Of a stretch of 64,000 bases of DNA, positions 21,726 through 31,138 are shown one piece after another. The position numbers and the translations under genes were made by a program. Source of the stretch: Henriciella pelagia (lineage in GTDB: Bacteria; Pseudomonadota; Alphaproteobacteria; Caulobacterales; Hyphomonadaceae); the NCBI RefSeq assembly GCF_002088945.1, contig NZ_NCSU01000011.1:62001-126000 (forward strand), written 5' to 3'. The notes beneath the pieces are model-generated. The model worked only from the letters and a program-made list of their open reading frames with translations, was not told the origin of the DNA and did no database searches. Positions within the stretch are counted from its first letter, which is position 1. The number at the start of each line of letters is the position of its first letter.

Positions 21726-23213
21726 CTATTCGTATCCATCATCGGCTGGCGCGCGATCAAGATTTCCGAACCTTGTCGTGTTGGCATCGAAGGCGAGGAC
21801 GACGCGCCCGATCGGACCGTGCCGCTGTTTGCCTATGATGACTTCCGCAGTGCCATAGACTTCGTCCATGCGCTGGCGCCACTTCGTCCACTTTTCCGCT
21901 GCCTGTGGGTCGTCGCCGCCAGCCTGCGGTTCGGTCCGCTCCAGATAATAGGATTCCCGGTAGACGAACATCACCACATCCGCGTCCTGCTCAATCGAGC
22001 CAGATTCGCGAAGGTCAGAGAGTTGTGGGCGTTTGTCGTCGCGCTGTTCTACGGCACGCGAGAGCTGGGAAAGGGCGACGACGGGCACGTTGAGATCCTT
22101 GGCGAGCGCTTTCAGCGACATGGTAATCTGCGTGATTTCCTGAACGCGCGATTCGCCGGACTTGCCTGTTGAGGCGGTGAGCAGCTGCAGATAGTCGATC
22201 ACAACCATATCAAGGCCGACTGTCCGCTTCAGGCGGCGCGCGCGGGCAGCGAGCTGGCTCACCGAGATACCGCCCTGATCATCAATGTATAGCGGCAAGT
22301 TCTGCAACTCTTCAGTGGCTTCGCGGATCTTTTCAAAGTCGTGCTTGTCGAGATCACCCTGGCGGATCCGGTGAGCATTGATGCCGGTCCGCTCAGCAAT
22401 GATACGCGTTGCAAGCTGCTCGCAGGACATCTCGAGAGAGAAGAAAGCGACGACGGCACCCTCAACCGTCTTTTTCGATCCGTCCTCCTGAACTTCCCGC
22501 TTGCAGGCATGCGCAGCGTTGAAGGCGATATTGGTTGCCAGTGTGGTTTTTCCCATGGAGGGTCGGCCAGCCAGGATCACAAGGTCTGACCTGTGGAAAC
22601 CGCCGAGTTTCTGGTCGAGATCGTCCAGATGCGATGCAATGCCGGCGATCTTGCCATCGCGCTGATAGGCGGCCTCGGCCATCTGCAGCGATTCTTTCAG
22701 GGCTGATGCGAACGTGTGGAAACCGCGACCCGAAGAGCCCCTGTCAGCGAGGTCAAACAGGGCGCGCTCGGCCAGTTCCATCTGGCGATCGCCATTCTCG
22801 TCCGGTCCGGGGCGGAAGGCTCTCTGCTGGACGCTCGCGCCAATATCGATGAGCTCGCGCCGCATCGAGAAGTCGCGGATCATATGTGCATAGTCGGAAA
22901 TCTCGGGGCCAAAGGCGGCCGAGTCGAGAAGCTCTGCGAGATAGGCGGCTCCGCCAATCTCCTGGAGCTTGTCAGCTTTCTCGAAATGCTCGCGCAACGT
23001 GATGCCGTCGGCGACCCGTCCGGACTGGATCATGTTCGAACAGACTTCAAAGATTTCCTGATGCGGAATGGAGTAGAAATCCCCCGGTCTCAACGTGTCC
23101 GCAACCCGCTGGAACGCGTTGTTATCGTACAGGATTGCACCGATAACGGCCGCCTCGGCGGACAGGTTGTGTGGCACCTCCACAGTGGAGGGGGGATTGG
23201 ACATATCGTTCAT
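21726..23213 (-). CDS. dnaB: Replicative DNA helicase DnaB
   Basis: DnaB is the hexameric 5'-3' helicase of the replisome. The ATG at 23213 gives 495 aa whose beginning (VPHNLSAEAAVIGAIL) matches the family N-terminal domain. An ATG at 23252 is possible but adds non-conserved residues. The C-terminal RecA-like domain contains Walker A GRPSMGKTT (216-224), Walker B VVIDYLQLL, the arginine-finger area QLSRAVEQR and SDLRESGSIEQDADV. No intein interrupts the P-loop region. It heads the dnaB-alr-mlaE-mlaF run. Confidence 0.96.
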   Translation of the reverse strand: MNDMSNPPSTVEVPHNLSAEAAVIGAILYDNNAFQRVADTLRPGDFYSIPHQEIFEVCSNMIQSGRVADGITLREHFEKADKLQEIGGAAYLAELLDSAAFGPEISDYAHMIRDFSMRRELIDIGASVQQRAFRPGPDENGDRQMELAERALFDLADRGSSGRGFHTFASALKESLQMAEAAYQRDGKIAGIASHLDDLDQKLGGFHRSDLVILAGRPSMGKTTLATNIAFNAAHACKREVQEDGSKKTVEGAVVAFFSLEMSCEQLATRIIAERTGINAHRIRQGDLDKHDFEKIREATEELQNLPLYIDDQGGISVSQLAARARRLKRTVGLDMVVIDYLQLLTASTGKSGESRVQEITQITMSLKALAKDLNVPVVALSQLSRAVEQRDDKRPQLSDLRESGSIEQDADVVMFVYRESYYLERTEPQAGGDDPQAAEKWTKWRQRMDEVYGTAEVIIGKQRHGPIGRVVLAFDANTTRFGNLDRAPADDGYE

Positions 23214-23370
23214 GGTTTGGACCAGTCTGTCTGAATTCGTGACATTAACCAAGAGGCGATAAAGATTGCAGGCTTGACTCGCAGTGATTCAGGGTCGTTT
23301 TGCGGTCCGTCCACAGACGAATGTTTTGCTGTGGACAAAATCGGTTCGGGCAGGGGGTTCGCCAGACTAA

Positions 23371-23400
23371 AAAGGCCGCACCCGATTGAGCGCGGCCTTT
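23371..23400 (-). terminator. Rho-independent terminator of the rpsF-rpsR-rplI operon
   Basis: On the minus strand AAAGGCCGC and GCGGCCTTT form a 9-bp GC-rich stem with a 12-base loop, immediately followed by TT and an A/T tail. It is 25 bases after the rplI stop and upstream of dnaB, so it separates the ribosomal operon from the replication gene. Confidence 0.85.
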
Positions 23401-23424
23401 CGAATTCAAAGCGGATGGTGACGT

Positions 23425-24015
23425 CTAGTCTTCGTCGCTTTCGCGAACTGATTCCATCATTTCAGCGTTGGCTTCAGCCATTTCAGCAGCCTGCTCAGCC
23501 GCAGCGCCTTGCTGTTCGGCCTGGATCGTCTCGATGACGTTCTCGCCGGCAGCCTGACGGTCAGCTTCTTCCTGCGAGCGGGCAACGTTCACGGTAATGG
23601 TGACAGCGACTTCAGCGTGAAGGCGCACGTCCATCTCGTAAATGCCGAGCGTCTTGATCGGCTGATCGAGCTTGATCTGGCCACGGCGAACCTTGAAGTC
23701 TTTTTCCGCCAGCGCATCAACGATGTCGCGGGTCGAAACAGAACCATAGAGGTTGCCGGTGTCGGAAGACTGACGGATGAGGACCAGTTCGGTGCCGTCG
23801 AGGCTCTGGCCCTGGCTCTGGGCTTCCGAGCGGGCTTCGGCATTGCGCTTTTCAATGATGTCGCGTTCCGCTGCGAAGCGGGCCCGGTTCTTGTCATTGG
23901 CGATAAGCGCCTTGCCGCGAGGCAGCAGGAAGTTGCGGGCAAAGCCGTTCTTCACGGTGACTTCTTCGCCAAGCTCGCCGAGGTTTTCAACGCGTTCGAG
24001 AAGGATGATATCCAT
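23425..24015 (-). CDS. rplI: 50S ribosomal protein L9
   Basis: L9 binds 23S rRNA domain V and influences translational fidelity. The N-terminal domain (VENLGELGEEVTVKNGFARNFLLP, quoted here only in part as ENLGELGEEV and FARNFLLP) and the connecting helix are canonical. The C-terminal domain contains GNLYGSVS. At 196 aa it exceeds the usual 150, because of an acidic Ala/Glu/Met-rich tail of about 45 residues. Such tails are common in alphaproteobacteria. It is the last gene of rpsF-rpsR-rplI, 12 bp after rpsR. Confidence 0.96.
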   Translation of the reverse strand: MDIILLERVENLGELGEEVTVKNGFARNFLLPRGKALIANDKNRARFAAERDIIEKRNAEARSEAQSQGQSLDGTELVLIRQSSDTGNLYGSVSTRDIVDALAEKDFKVRRGQIKLDQPIKTLGIYEMDVRLHAEVAVTITVNVARSQEEADRQAAGENVIETIQAEQQGAAAEQAAEMAEANAEMMESVRESDED

Positions 24016-24027
24016 GTGGGTGTCCTC

Positions 24028-24300
24028 CTACTTCACAGTGAATGGCAGGAGCGCGAGCATGCGGGCGCGTTTGATGGCGCGGGCAAGCTTGCGCTGGTTC
24101 TTGACGTTCACAGCAGTGATCCGCGACGGGACAATCTTGCCCTTCTCGGAGATGTAGCGCTGAAGGAGTTTCACGTCCTTGTAGTCAATCTCCGGCGCGC
24201 CCTCACCCGAAAACGGGTCGACCTTGCGGCGGCGATTGAACGTCCGGCGGGCCGGGATGTTGGTGATATTTATATCACCTGCATTGTTTTCTGAAGACAT
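24028..24300 (-). CDS. rpsR: 30S ribosomal protein S18
   Basis: S18 (90 aa) binds S6 on the 30S platform. The basic C-terminal core is visible: [19 protein letters not shown] (a 19-residue stretch) followed by SRITAV and [12 protein letters not shown]. It sits between rpsF (11 bp upstream) and rplI (12 bp downstream), the standard operon, so it is coordinated with its binding partner S6. Confidence 0.97.
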   Translation of the reverse strand: MSSENNAGDINITNIPARRTFNRRRKVDPFSGEGAPEIDYKDVKLLQRYISEKGKIVPSRITAVNVKNQRKLARAIKRARMLALLPFTVK

Positions 24301-24311
24301 ATCTCTTCCCC

Positions 24312-24650
24312 TTAGTCCTTGCTGCGGCCTTTGCGGCCCATCATCGCGGACGGCTCGTCGTCGAGCTGGTCGACCTTGATCGTCATGTAACGGATGACGT
24401 CGTCGGAGATCCGCTGGCGGCGCTCAAGCTCTGCGATCGCTTCGGCTGGGCCGTCGATGTTGAGCAGGGAATAGTGACCCTTGCGCTGCTTGTTGATCGG
24501 ATAGGAGAGGTTCCGCAGGCCCCAATACTCGGTCTTGCCGACCTTGGCGCCCTGGTTCTTCAGGAATTCGCTGAGTTCCTCGATCAGAGACTCGACCTGT
24601 GCAGGCGAGATGTCCGGCCGGGAAATCAGCACGTGTTCATAGTATGACAT
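24312..24650 (-). CDS. rpsF: 30S ribosomal protein S6
   Basis: S6 (112 aa) starts with [13 protein letters not shown]. It has the family motif [16 protein letters not shown] (16 residues) and the C-terminal YMTIKVD strand. It is the first gene of the ribosomal operon. The 156 bases upstream could host the S6:S18-binding leader known from many bacteria, but I could not demonstrate its conserved structure by eye. Confidence 0.97.
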   Translation of the reverse strand: MSYYEHVLISRPDISPAQVESLIEELSEFLKNQGAKVGKTEYWGLRNLSYPINKQRKGHYSLLNIDGPAEAIAELERRQRISDDVIRYMTIKVDQLDDEPSAMMGRKGRSKD

Positions 24651-24806
24651 TTTGCTTTCCCATGGTTCTGGGCAGCGGCGCTGGAGTGGCGGGAAACCTC
24701 TCCGGCGATGGCCCCTGACAGGTACGGCTCATTCCGCACCGCAGGACCGCAGCCCGTTGAAGCGCGGCTTAAACCTCAAACTGTGGATAAAAGCAAGCCG
24801 GAAGGC

Positions 24807-25640
24807 TCAGTCGCTGGCTGCGTTCCGACCATTCATGATGGCCATAAGCCGCTTGCCGCCGACAGCATCTTTCAGGAAGTTGAATGTGCCGGTCGACTGA
24901 AGCTCCTCAGCGGCCCGGATCAGCCCGCCATTTGCAGCATTTGCCAGCGCCGAGCCAAGGCTGACGCGTCGCACGCCGATCTCGGCCATTGCTTCGACCG
25001 GTCCAAACCCATCGAAAGGTCCCATGAGTACATTCAGCGGTCGGTCAATCGATGCGAGCACCGAGTGGATATCCGCAAGGGTCCGTAGGGCGGGGGCATA
25101 CAGGACGTGCGCGCCCGCGTCCTGATAGGCTTGCAGGCGCTTAATTGTGTCGGCGAGGTCAGGCGTGCCCGAGAAGAAATTCTCGGCGCGCGCGGTCAGC
25201 ATGAACGGAAAAGGCAATGCATTTGCAGCTTCCACGGCCGCCGCAACGCGATCTTTCGCGGCGCTGATGCTGTATTGTCCCTTCCCGCGGCCCGCAAAAT
25301 CCTCAATTGATCCGCCGACCAATCCAGATGCGGCCGCTTGCCTTATGGTTTCTGCGCAGTCTTCCGGGCTGTCACCAAAACCGTTTTCCAGGTCCGCCGA
25401 GATCGGGATGGACGTGGCTTCGCAGAGTGCCCTCGAATGGTTCATCACCATGCTGCGTGTCACCTCATAGTCATCGGCTCCCATCGAGTTCGCAAATCCG
25501 GCACTCGTTGTTGCAAGCGCCGCGAACCCCATTCCTTCGAGCACACGCGCTGACCCCATGTCCCAGGGGTTCGGGATGATGAAACATCCGCTCTCATGGA
25601 GCGCCTGAAACGTTTTCGCCTTCTCGGTCTGACTGGTCAT
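24807..25640 (-). CDS. Isocitrate lyase/PEP mutase family protein
   Basis: This 277-aa TIM-barrel protein belongs to the carboxyvinyl-carboxyphosphonate phosphorylmutase-like group. Visible features are FIIPNPWDMGSAR near the N-terminus, ALATTSAG, the metal-site ADLENGFGDSPE and the barrel-end LMGPFDGFGPVEAMAEIGVRRVSLG. The isocitrate-lyase signature KKCGH is missing, so it is neither a glyoxylate-cycle enzyme nor obviously a phosphonate enzyme. Oxaloacetate decarboxylase- or methylisocitrate lyase-like C-C lyase activity is possible. The ATG at 25640 is preferred, since upstream in-frame residues are not family-like. It is divergent from fabD. Confidence 0.85.
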   Translation of the reverse strand: MTSQTEKAKTFQALHESGCFIIPNPWDMGSARVLEGMGFAALATTSAGFANSMGADDYEVTRSMVMNHSRALCEATSIPISADLENGFGDSPEDCAETIRQAAASGLVGGSIEDFAGRGKGQYSISAAKDRVAAAVEAANALPFPFMLTARAENFFSGTPDLADTIKRLQAYQDAGAHVLYAPALRTLADIHSVLASIDRPLNVLMGPFDGFGPVEAMAEIGVRRVSLGSALANAANGGLIRAAEELQSTGTFNFLKDAVGGKRLMAIMNGRNAASD

Positions 25641-25786
25641 GATGTGATTTTCCCGCTGTGAAGATGCAGCCAACGTGCACCAAGCTGAATGGGCAGCGCC
25701 ACCCGATACTTGCGCATCACTTTGGACCCTTCTAGGCAGTGCGCCAATTGCAAAGACGATTCACATAAACTGAAGGGCAGGACGGC

Positions 25787-26731
25787 ATGAAGAAATTTGC
25801 GTTCATTTTTCCCGGACAGGGCAGCCAGTTCATCGGCATGGGCAAGGAGCTCGCCGATGCGTTTCCAGAGGCAAAGGCCGTTTTCGACGAAGTCGATGCA
25901 GCACTTGGGCAGGGCCTGTCAGGCCTGATGTGGAGCGGTGACGAGGAAGAGCTTAAACTCACAGCGAATACGCAACCGGCCCTGATGGCGGTAAGTGTGG
26001 CAGCGATGCGCGCCCTGCAGTCCAGGGGCGTTGGACCGGAGGCTGCAGCATTCGTGGCGGGGCACTCGCTGGGGGAATACTCAGCGCTTGCAGCAAGCGG
26101 CGCTATCAGCGTTGCGGACGCGGCACGTGTGCTTCGCATCCGCGGCAATGCCATGCAGGCCGCCGTTCCTGCAGGCGAAGGCGCGATGGCCGCCTTGCTG
26201 GGCGCCGATCCGGACCAGGCCGTTGCACTGTGTGAACTCGGAGCGGCTGAGGGCGGTGTTTGCGAGATCGCGAATGACAATGCACCCGGTCAGATCGTGA
26301 TTTCCGGGTCGAAGGCCGCAGTGGAACTCGCTGCGTTCAGGGTTTCAGAAGTCGGCGTGAAGAAAGCGATGATGCTTCCGGTAAGCGCGCCTTTCCATTG
26401 TTCGATGATGCAACCTGCCGCCGACGCGATGATGGAAGCGCTGGCTGGAATAGAAGTGAAGGCTCCTGCCACGGCTCTCGTGGCAAACGTTACAGCTGCG
26501 CCAACCACAGATCCGTCCGCCATTCGCCAGCAGCTGATCGAACAGGTAACGGGACAGGTGCGCTGGCGCGAAAGCGTGGAATACATGGTCTCCCAGGGCG
26601 TGGAGCTGTTTGTTGAGGCGGGCGCAGGCAAGGTGCTGAGCGTGATGAACCGGAGGACGGCCAAGGAGGTTGAAGGACTGACATTGGGCACACCGGAAGA
26701 TGTCGAATCAGTTGCAGAACGTCTTGGCTAG
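25787..26731 (+). CDS. fabD: Malonyl-CoA:ACP transacylase
   Basis: FabD loads malonate onto ACP for fatty-acid elongation. The 314-aa protein starts FAFIFPGQGSQFIGMG and has the nucleophile elbow GHSLGEYSALAA (Ser94). It also shows the conserved substrate Arg region (MQAAVPAGEGAMAA) and the catalytic His context VSAPFHCSMM. Length is standard. It begins the plus-strand fab cluster; fabG follows after 52 bp. Confidence 0.96.
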   Translation: MKKFAFIFPGQGSQFIGMGKELADAFPEAKAVFDEVDAALGQGLSGLMWSGDEEELKLTANTQPALMAVSVAAMRALQSRGVGPEAAAFVAGHSLGEYSALAASGAISVADAARVLRIRGNAMQAAVPAGEGAMAALLGADPDQAVALCELGAAEGGVCEIANDNAPGQIVISGSKAAVELAAFRVSEVGVKKAMMLPVSAPFHCSMMQPAADAMMEALAGIEVKAPATALVANVTAAPTTDPSAIRQQLIEQVTGQVRWRESVEYMVSQGVELFVEAGAGKVLSVMNRRTAKEVEGLTLGTPEDVESVAERLG

Positions 26732-26783
26732 GGCGACATAGTCTACAGAAACGAAAGAAACGCTCGGGAAGAAGGACGAAACC

Positions 26784-27521
26784 ATGTTTGATCTAACTGG
26801 CCGTACGGCACTGGTCACCGGCGCGTCTGGTGGAATTGGAAGCGCCATAGCAAAGGCGCTCTCGGAGGCCGGAGCGAAAGTCGCCCTTTCCGGAACGCGT
26901 GAGGGCGTGCTTGAGGAGGTGAAGGCCTCACTACCAGGCGAAGCTGCAGTGGTGACTGCGAATCTCGGTGATGCAGAATCGGTTGATGGCCTGGTTGGCC
27001 GCGCTGAAGAGGCTATTGGGCCGCTGGACATCCTTGTCGCCAATGCCGGCATTACACGTGATGGCCTGCTGATGCGCATGAAGGATGAGGACTGGAACGA
27101 CGTCCTGAACATCAATCTCGGTTCCTATTACCGCCTCACCAAGTCCGCCATGCGGGGCATGATGAAGCGTCGTCACGGCCGAATCGTCGGGATTACGTCT
27201 GTTGTCGGTGTGATGGGAAACCCTGGTCAGGCCAATTATTGCGCGTCCAAGGCTGGTATGATCGGCTTCACCAAATCGGTGGCTCAGGAAGTCGGAAGCC
27301 GCGGCATCACTGTGAACTGCGTGGCTCCGGGTTTCATAGAATCGCCAATGACGGACGTGCTTCCAGAGGCCCAGAAAGAGGCATTGCTGGGACAAATCCC
27401 GGCTGGCAAACTCGGTCAAGGTAGCGACATCGCTTCTGCTGTGGTTTACCTGTCCTCGAATGAAGCGGCCTATGTCACGGGCCAAACGCTTCACGTAAAT
27501 GGCGGTATGGCTATGATTTAA
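26784..27521 (+). CDS. fabG: 3-oxoacyl-ACP reductase
   Basis: FabG is the NADPH-dependent beta-ketoacyl-ACP reductase. The 245-aa SDR has TGASGGIG (12-19), NAG (87-89), Asn111, and the Ser139/Tyr152/Lys156 catalytic set within NYCASKAG. It also has the FabG-typical end YVTGQTLHVNGGMAMI. Its place between fabD and acpP supports the fatty-acid role over other SDR functions. Confidence 0.96.
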   Translation: MFDLTGRTALVTGASGGIGSAIAKALSEAGAKVALSGTREGVLEEVKASLPGEAAVVTANLGDAESVDGLVGRAEEAIGPLDILVANAGITRDGLLMRMKDEDWNDVLNINLGSYYRLTKSAMRGMMKRRHGRIVGITSVVGVMGNPGQANYCASKAGMIGFTKSVAQEVGSRGITVNCVAPGFIESPMTDVLPEAQKEALLGQIPAGKLGQGSDIASAVVYLSSNEAAYVTGQTLHVNGGMAMI

Positions 27522-27584
27522 GGCTGTTTACCAAACAGTTGCAGCCCTTGGCGACGTGATTATCTTCGTGCTACGGGGCATCCC

Positions 27585-27601
27585 AAGACCGGTTCGGTCT
27601 T
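27585..27601 (+). other. Hairpin in the fabG-acpP intergenic region
   Basis: AAGACCG and CGGTCTT form a 7-bp stem with a 3-base loop, 30 bases before the acpP start. A smaller CTGTTT/AAACAG stem lies just after fabG. Neither has a terminating T-run. They may stabilise the highly expressed acpP message, which is inference only. Confidence 0.3.
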
Positions 27602-27630
27602 CCTATCAGACATCATGAGAGAGGTTTTCC

Positions 27631-27867
27631 ATGTCTGACGTTTTCGAGCGTGTTAAAAAGATCGTTGTCGAGAATCTCGACGTTGAGGGCGACAAGGTCG
27701 TCGAAACTGCAAGCTTCATCGATGACCTCGGTGCAGACTCTCTCGACCTGGTCGAGCTGGTCATGGCTTTCGAGGAAGAATTCAATATCGAAATCCCGGA
27801 CGATGTTCAGGAGAACATCCGCACCGTCGGTGACGCTGTCACCCACATCAAGGCACACGTCTCCTAG
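27631..27867 (+). CDS. acpP: Acyl carrier protein
   Basis: AcpP (78 aa, acidic) carries acyl chains on a 4'-phosphopantetheine attached to Ser37 in the invariant [12 protein letters not shown] motif. Helix II ([15 protein letters not shown]) and the final helix are canonical. The ribosome site GAGAGG precedes the ATG. fabF starts 9 bp downstream, with its ribosome site overlapping the acpP stop. Confidence 0.98.
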   Translation: MSDVFERVKKIVVENLDVEGDKVVETASFIDDLGADSLDLVELVMAFEEEFNIEIPDDVQENIRTVGDAVTHIKAHVS

Positions 27868-27876
27868 GAGCAGCTG

Positions 27877-29157
27877 ATGCGTCGCGTCGTCATTACCGGA
27901 ATCGGTATCGTGTCCCCGCTCGCAAACGGGACCGAAGCCACATGGGAACGCCTCATCGCAGGCAAATCCGGAGCAGGTCCGATTGACCTGTTCGATACCA
28001 AGGATGTGCCCTGCAAGATCGCCTTCCAGGTTCCATGGAATGACGGGCGCGGCGGCGGCGCGGACGATCCGCATGCCTTTGATCCGGACAAGGCGGCCAG
28101 TTCCAAGGAACGTCGCCGGATAGACGAGTTCATTCTGTATGCGCTCGCCGCTGCTGACGAGTGCGTCGAGGACTCTGGCTGGAAACCTGAAACCGATCAC
28201 GACAAGGAACGCACCGGCGTGCTTATCGGGTCTGGTATCGGCGGTCTCCAGTCCATCTACGACACGGCGATCACGCTGCACACGCAGGGTGCCCGCCGGG
28301 TCAGTCCCTTCTTCATTCCGTCCGCACTGATCAACCTCGCGTCTGGTCAGGTGTCCATCCGGCATGGATTCAAGGGACCGAACCATTCAGTCGTGACAGC
28401 GTGCGCGACTGGCGCCCACGCGATCGGTGACTCTGCCCGCCTCATCAAATATGGCGATGCTGACGTCATGCTGGCCGGCGGCGCCGAAGCCGTGATCTGT
28501 GAGATCGGCATTGCCGGTTTCTGTGCAGCCAAGGCCATGTCGACCAACTTCAATGATACGCCTGAGAAGGCCTCGCGCCCCTATGACAAGGACCGTGACG
28601 GCTTTGTGATGGGCGAGGGCGCGGCTGTCGTGATGCTCGAAGAGTATGAGCACGCCAAGGCCCGCGGTGCGAAGATCTACGCCGAAGTGGCAGGCTATGG
28701 CCTTACGGGCGACGCCTATCACATCACGGCGCCTGCTGAGGGTTCGGAGGGCGGCTACCGTGCCATGAAGATGGCGCTCGGCCATTCCGGTCTCGATGTT
28801 GCAGATATCGACTACGTCAACACGCACGGCACCTCGACGCCGAAGGGCGATGAGGGCGAAGTGGGGGCGGTCGAACGTCTGTTTGGCGACCACGCAAAGA
28901 ATTTGTCGCTGTCATCGACAAAATCTGCGGTTGGGCACCTTCTCGGGGCTGCTGGTGCGATTGAGAGCGCATTCTGCGCGCTCGCCATTCGTGACCAGGT
29001 CATGCCTCCGACGCTGAACCTCGACAATCCAAGCGTTGATACGCCGATCGATCTCATTCCGCACAAAGCCAAGAAGGGCAAGGTCCGCGCGGCCATGTCG
29101 AACAGCTTCGGCTTTGGCGGCACGAACGCCTGTCTCATCCTTAAGCAGGCAGACTAG
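27877..29157 (+). CDS. fabF: 3-oxoacyl-ACP synthase II
   Basis: FabF condenses malonyl-ACP with acyl-ACP. The 426-aa thiolase-fold enzyme has the Cys-His-His triad: Cys176 (VTACATGAHAIG), His317 (NTHGTSTPKGD) and His353 (SAVGHLLGAAGA). The C-terminal NSFGFGGTNA loop is present. An insertion near residues 55-80 (Gly/Asp/Lys-rich) is slightly longer than in E. coli. It is translationally close to acpP (9 bp). Confidence 0.97.
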   Translation: MRRVVITGIGIVSPLANGTEATWERLIAGKSGAGPIDLFDTKDVPCKIAFQVPWNDGRGGGADDPHAFDPDKAASSKERRRIDEFILYALAAADECVEDSGWKPETDHDKERTGVLIGSGIGGLQSIYDTAITLHTQGARRVSPFFIPSALINLASGQVSIRHGFKGPNHSVVTACATGAHAIGDSARLIKYGDADVMLAGGAEAVICEIGIAGFCAAKAMSTNFNDTPEKASRPYDKDRDGFVMGEGAAVVMLEEYEHAKARGAKIYAEVAGYGLTGDAYHITAPAEGSEGGYRAMKMALGHSGLDVADIDYVNTHGTSTPKGDEGEVGAVERLFGDHAKNLSLSSTKSAVGHLLGAAGAIESAFCALAIRDQVMPPTLNLDNPSVDTPIDLIPHKAKKGKVRAAMSNSFGFGGTNACLILKQAD

Positions 29158-29216
29158 TTCCTATTCGCTGAGCACTGGGGCAAAGTGGGGCGGAATCAAT
29201 CGATTGAGTCGCTTCC

Positions 29217-30251
29217 ATGCGTTTTCTGAAAGCCATCCTTGTCCTTGTTTTCATCGGCGTCATCGTGGGTGGTGCCGCTCTGGGGGCAGGGTGGATGTGG
29301 CTGCAGAATGAGGTGGCGAAGCCCGGCCCCATTGTTGAGGAAACCAAGTTTCGCGTCGAATCCGGCGACCATGTCGGAGCTGTTGCACAGCGCCTCGAAC
29401 AGCAGGGCATCATCTCTGACGCCCGCGCCATGAAGCTGCACGCCCGACTGAGCGGTCAGCAGGCCGCTTTGAAGGTGGGTGAATATGCGATCCCTGCACG
29501 GGCCAGCATTGGCGCCGTGCTCGATCAACTCGTCGAAGGCGATGTGATCCAGTATCGCATTACCATCCCCGAAGGTCGTACGACAGCGCAGATCCTGCGC
29601 CTGGTGGAAGCGCATCCCGATCTGGTGGGTGATCTGCCTGAGCGAGAGATCGGCGAAGGCACCCTGTTGCCCGACACCTATATCTTCGCATCCGACACGA
29701 CACGCACGTCCATAATCGAGCGTATGGAGAAGGCGCAGGACGATCTGCTGGCAGAGCTCTGGCCTGATCGTCAGGAGGGTATCCCCGTTTCGACGCCTGA
29801 AGAGGCCGTGATCCTGGCGTCCGTCGTGGAGAAGGAAACCGGCATCGCAGAGGAGCGCCCACTCGTCGCCGGCCTCTTCACTACACGTTTGAAGCGCGGA
29901 ATGCGCCTTGAAAGTGACCCGACGGTGATCTACGGCGTCTCGCGCGGAGAGCCGCTCTATCGCACGCTGAATGGCAAGCAAGTACGCCGCACGCTTTACC
30001 GCTCCGAACTGAACCGGCCGACAGACTGGAATACCTATCAGATGGACGGCCTGCCGAAGACGCCCATCTGCAATCCGGGCCGGGATGCGATAGCGGCTGT
30101 CCTGAACCCGCCGGAAACCGAATATGTCTTCTTCGTCGCGGATGGCAAGGGCGGTCACCTCTTTGCCGAAACGCTGGCTGAGCATAATCGCAATGTTGCG
30201 GCCTATCGCGCCTATGAGCGCGAGGAGATTGCCCGGGAGCGCAGCAATTGA
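29217..30251 (+). CDS. mltG: Endolytic murein transglycosylase MltG
   Basis: MltG cleaves nascent glycan strands and sets peptidoglycan chain length. The 344-aa protein has one N-terminal membrane helix (about residues 5-28), a LysM-like periplasmic part, and the YceG catalytic domain with VVEKETG (203-209, containing the catalytic Glu) followed by RLKRGMRLESDPTVIYG (17 residues). The end NPPETEYVFFVADGKGGH is family-typical. It sits between fabF and yicC, a frequent alphaproteobacterial order. Confidence 0.94.
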   Translation: MRFLKAILVLVFIGVIVGGAALGAGWMWLQNEVAKPGPIVEETKFRVESGDHVGAVAQRLEQQGIISDARAMKLHARLSGQQAALKVGEYAIPARASIGAVLDQLVEGDVIQYRITIPEGRTTAQILRLVEAHPDLVGDLPEREIGEGTLLPDTYIFASDTTRTSIIERMEKAQDDLLAELWPDRQEGIPVSTPEEAVILASVVEKETGIAEERPLVAGLFTTRLKRGMRLESDPTVIYGVSRGEPLYRTLNGKQVRRTLYRSELNRPTDWNTYQMDGLPKTPICNPGRDAIAAVLNPPETEYVFFVADGKGGHLFAETLAEHNRNVAAYRAYEREEIARERSN

Positions 30252-31138
30252 CTGACAGAGTATCGTCGATGACAGGCTTTGCCCGCGTTTCGGGTGAGGC
30301 CGACTGGGGAAGCTGGGCGTGGGAGGCAAAGAGCGTAAACGGTCGCTCTCTCGACGTTCGCGTCAATGTGCCGAGCGGTTTCGAAGCGCTGGAGAGGCAG
30401 GTCAAACAGGCCGCGTCCAAAGCCTTCGCACGGGGCAATCTCCAGATCGGCCTTCGGATCGACCTGTCGGCGGGCAAGGAAACGCTGGTGGTGAATGCCG
30501 ACGCGCTGAGTGCTGTTGTCCGCGCCTATCAGAACGTGTCGTCAGCGCCGGTTGATGGCAATGCGCTGGCGACGCTGATGACGATCAAGGGCGTCGTTGA
30601 AGCAGGCGCGCAGTCGACGCGCGACATTGGATCGGATGAGACGATCATTGCTGAGCTTGGCGCCGCGGGTGAGCAGCTTGTCGCCGACCTAGCGGCTTCA
30701 AGGCTCAGTGAAGGCGCCGCGATGGCCCACGTCATCGGCAACTACCTTGATGAAATGGAGGCGCAACGCGTTCAGGCCGTGGCGCTTGCCGGTGACCAGC
30801 CAAAGCTTCTCAAGGCCCGGCTCGAAAAGCAGATCGCTGAACTCGAAGCCGACAAGCAAGTCGATAGTGATCGCATGGCCGCAGAAATTGCGCTGGCGGC
30901 GGCCAAGGCCGATGTCCGTGAAGAACTCGACCGTCTTGCCGCACACATCAATACCGGCCGCACCCTGCTGTCGGGCGGCGGTGCAATCGGGCGAAAGCTC
31001 GATTTTCTGGCCCAGGAATTCAATCGCGAAGCCAATACGCTCTGCTCAAAATCGGTCAGTCTCGATTTGACGAATGCGGGACTCGCGCTCAAAGGACTGG
31101 TGGACCAGTTCAAGGAGCAGGCAGCGAATGTCGAATAG
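30248..31138 (+). CDS. yicC: YicC family endoribonuclease-like protein
   Basis: YicC proteins are conserved stress-linked proteins; E. coli YicC has been reported to act on RNA. The 296-aa product begins with SSMTGFARVSG and ends with the C-terminal domain (GRTLLSGGGAIGRKLDFLAQEFNREANTL, partly quoted as GRKLDFLAQEFNRE). The TTG at 30248 is chosen because GGGAG lies seven bases upstream and it overlaps the mltG stop (TTGA). An ATG at 30269 is the alternative. gmk begins inside its last codons. Confidence 0.88.
   Translation: MTDRVSSMTGFARVSGEADWGSWAWEAKSVNGRSLDVRVNVPSGFEALERQVKQAASKAFARGNLQIGLRIDLSAGKETLVVNADALSAVVRAYQNVSSAPVDGNALATLMTIKGVVEAGAQSTRDIGSDETIIAELGAAGEQLVADLAASRLSEGAAMAHVIGNYLDEMEAQRVQAVALAGDQPKLLKARLEKQIAELEADKQVDSDRMAAEIALAAAKADVREELDRLAAHINTGRTLLSGGGAIGRKLDFLAQEFNREANTLCSKSVSLDLTNAGLALKGLVDQFKEQAANVE

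Noticed and set aside
24651-24806. Possible S6:S18-binding rpsF leader RNA
   Set aside because: The region is the right place, but I could not identify the conserved bulged-CCG hairpin with confidence by eye.
24807-25640. Isocitrate lyase proper
   Set aside because: The KKCGH catalytic motif of isocitrate lyase is absent and the protein is too short (277 aa).
29196-30329. Open frame of 377 codons antisense to mltG
   Set aside because: It is a shadow of the GC-rich mltG coding strand; no family similarity, no ribosome site, and mltG motifs are intact.
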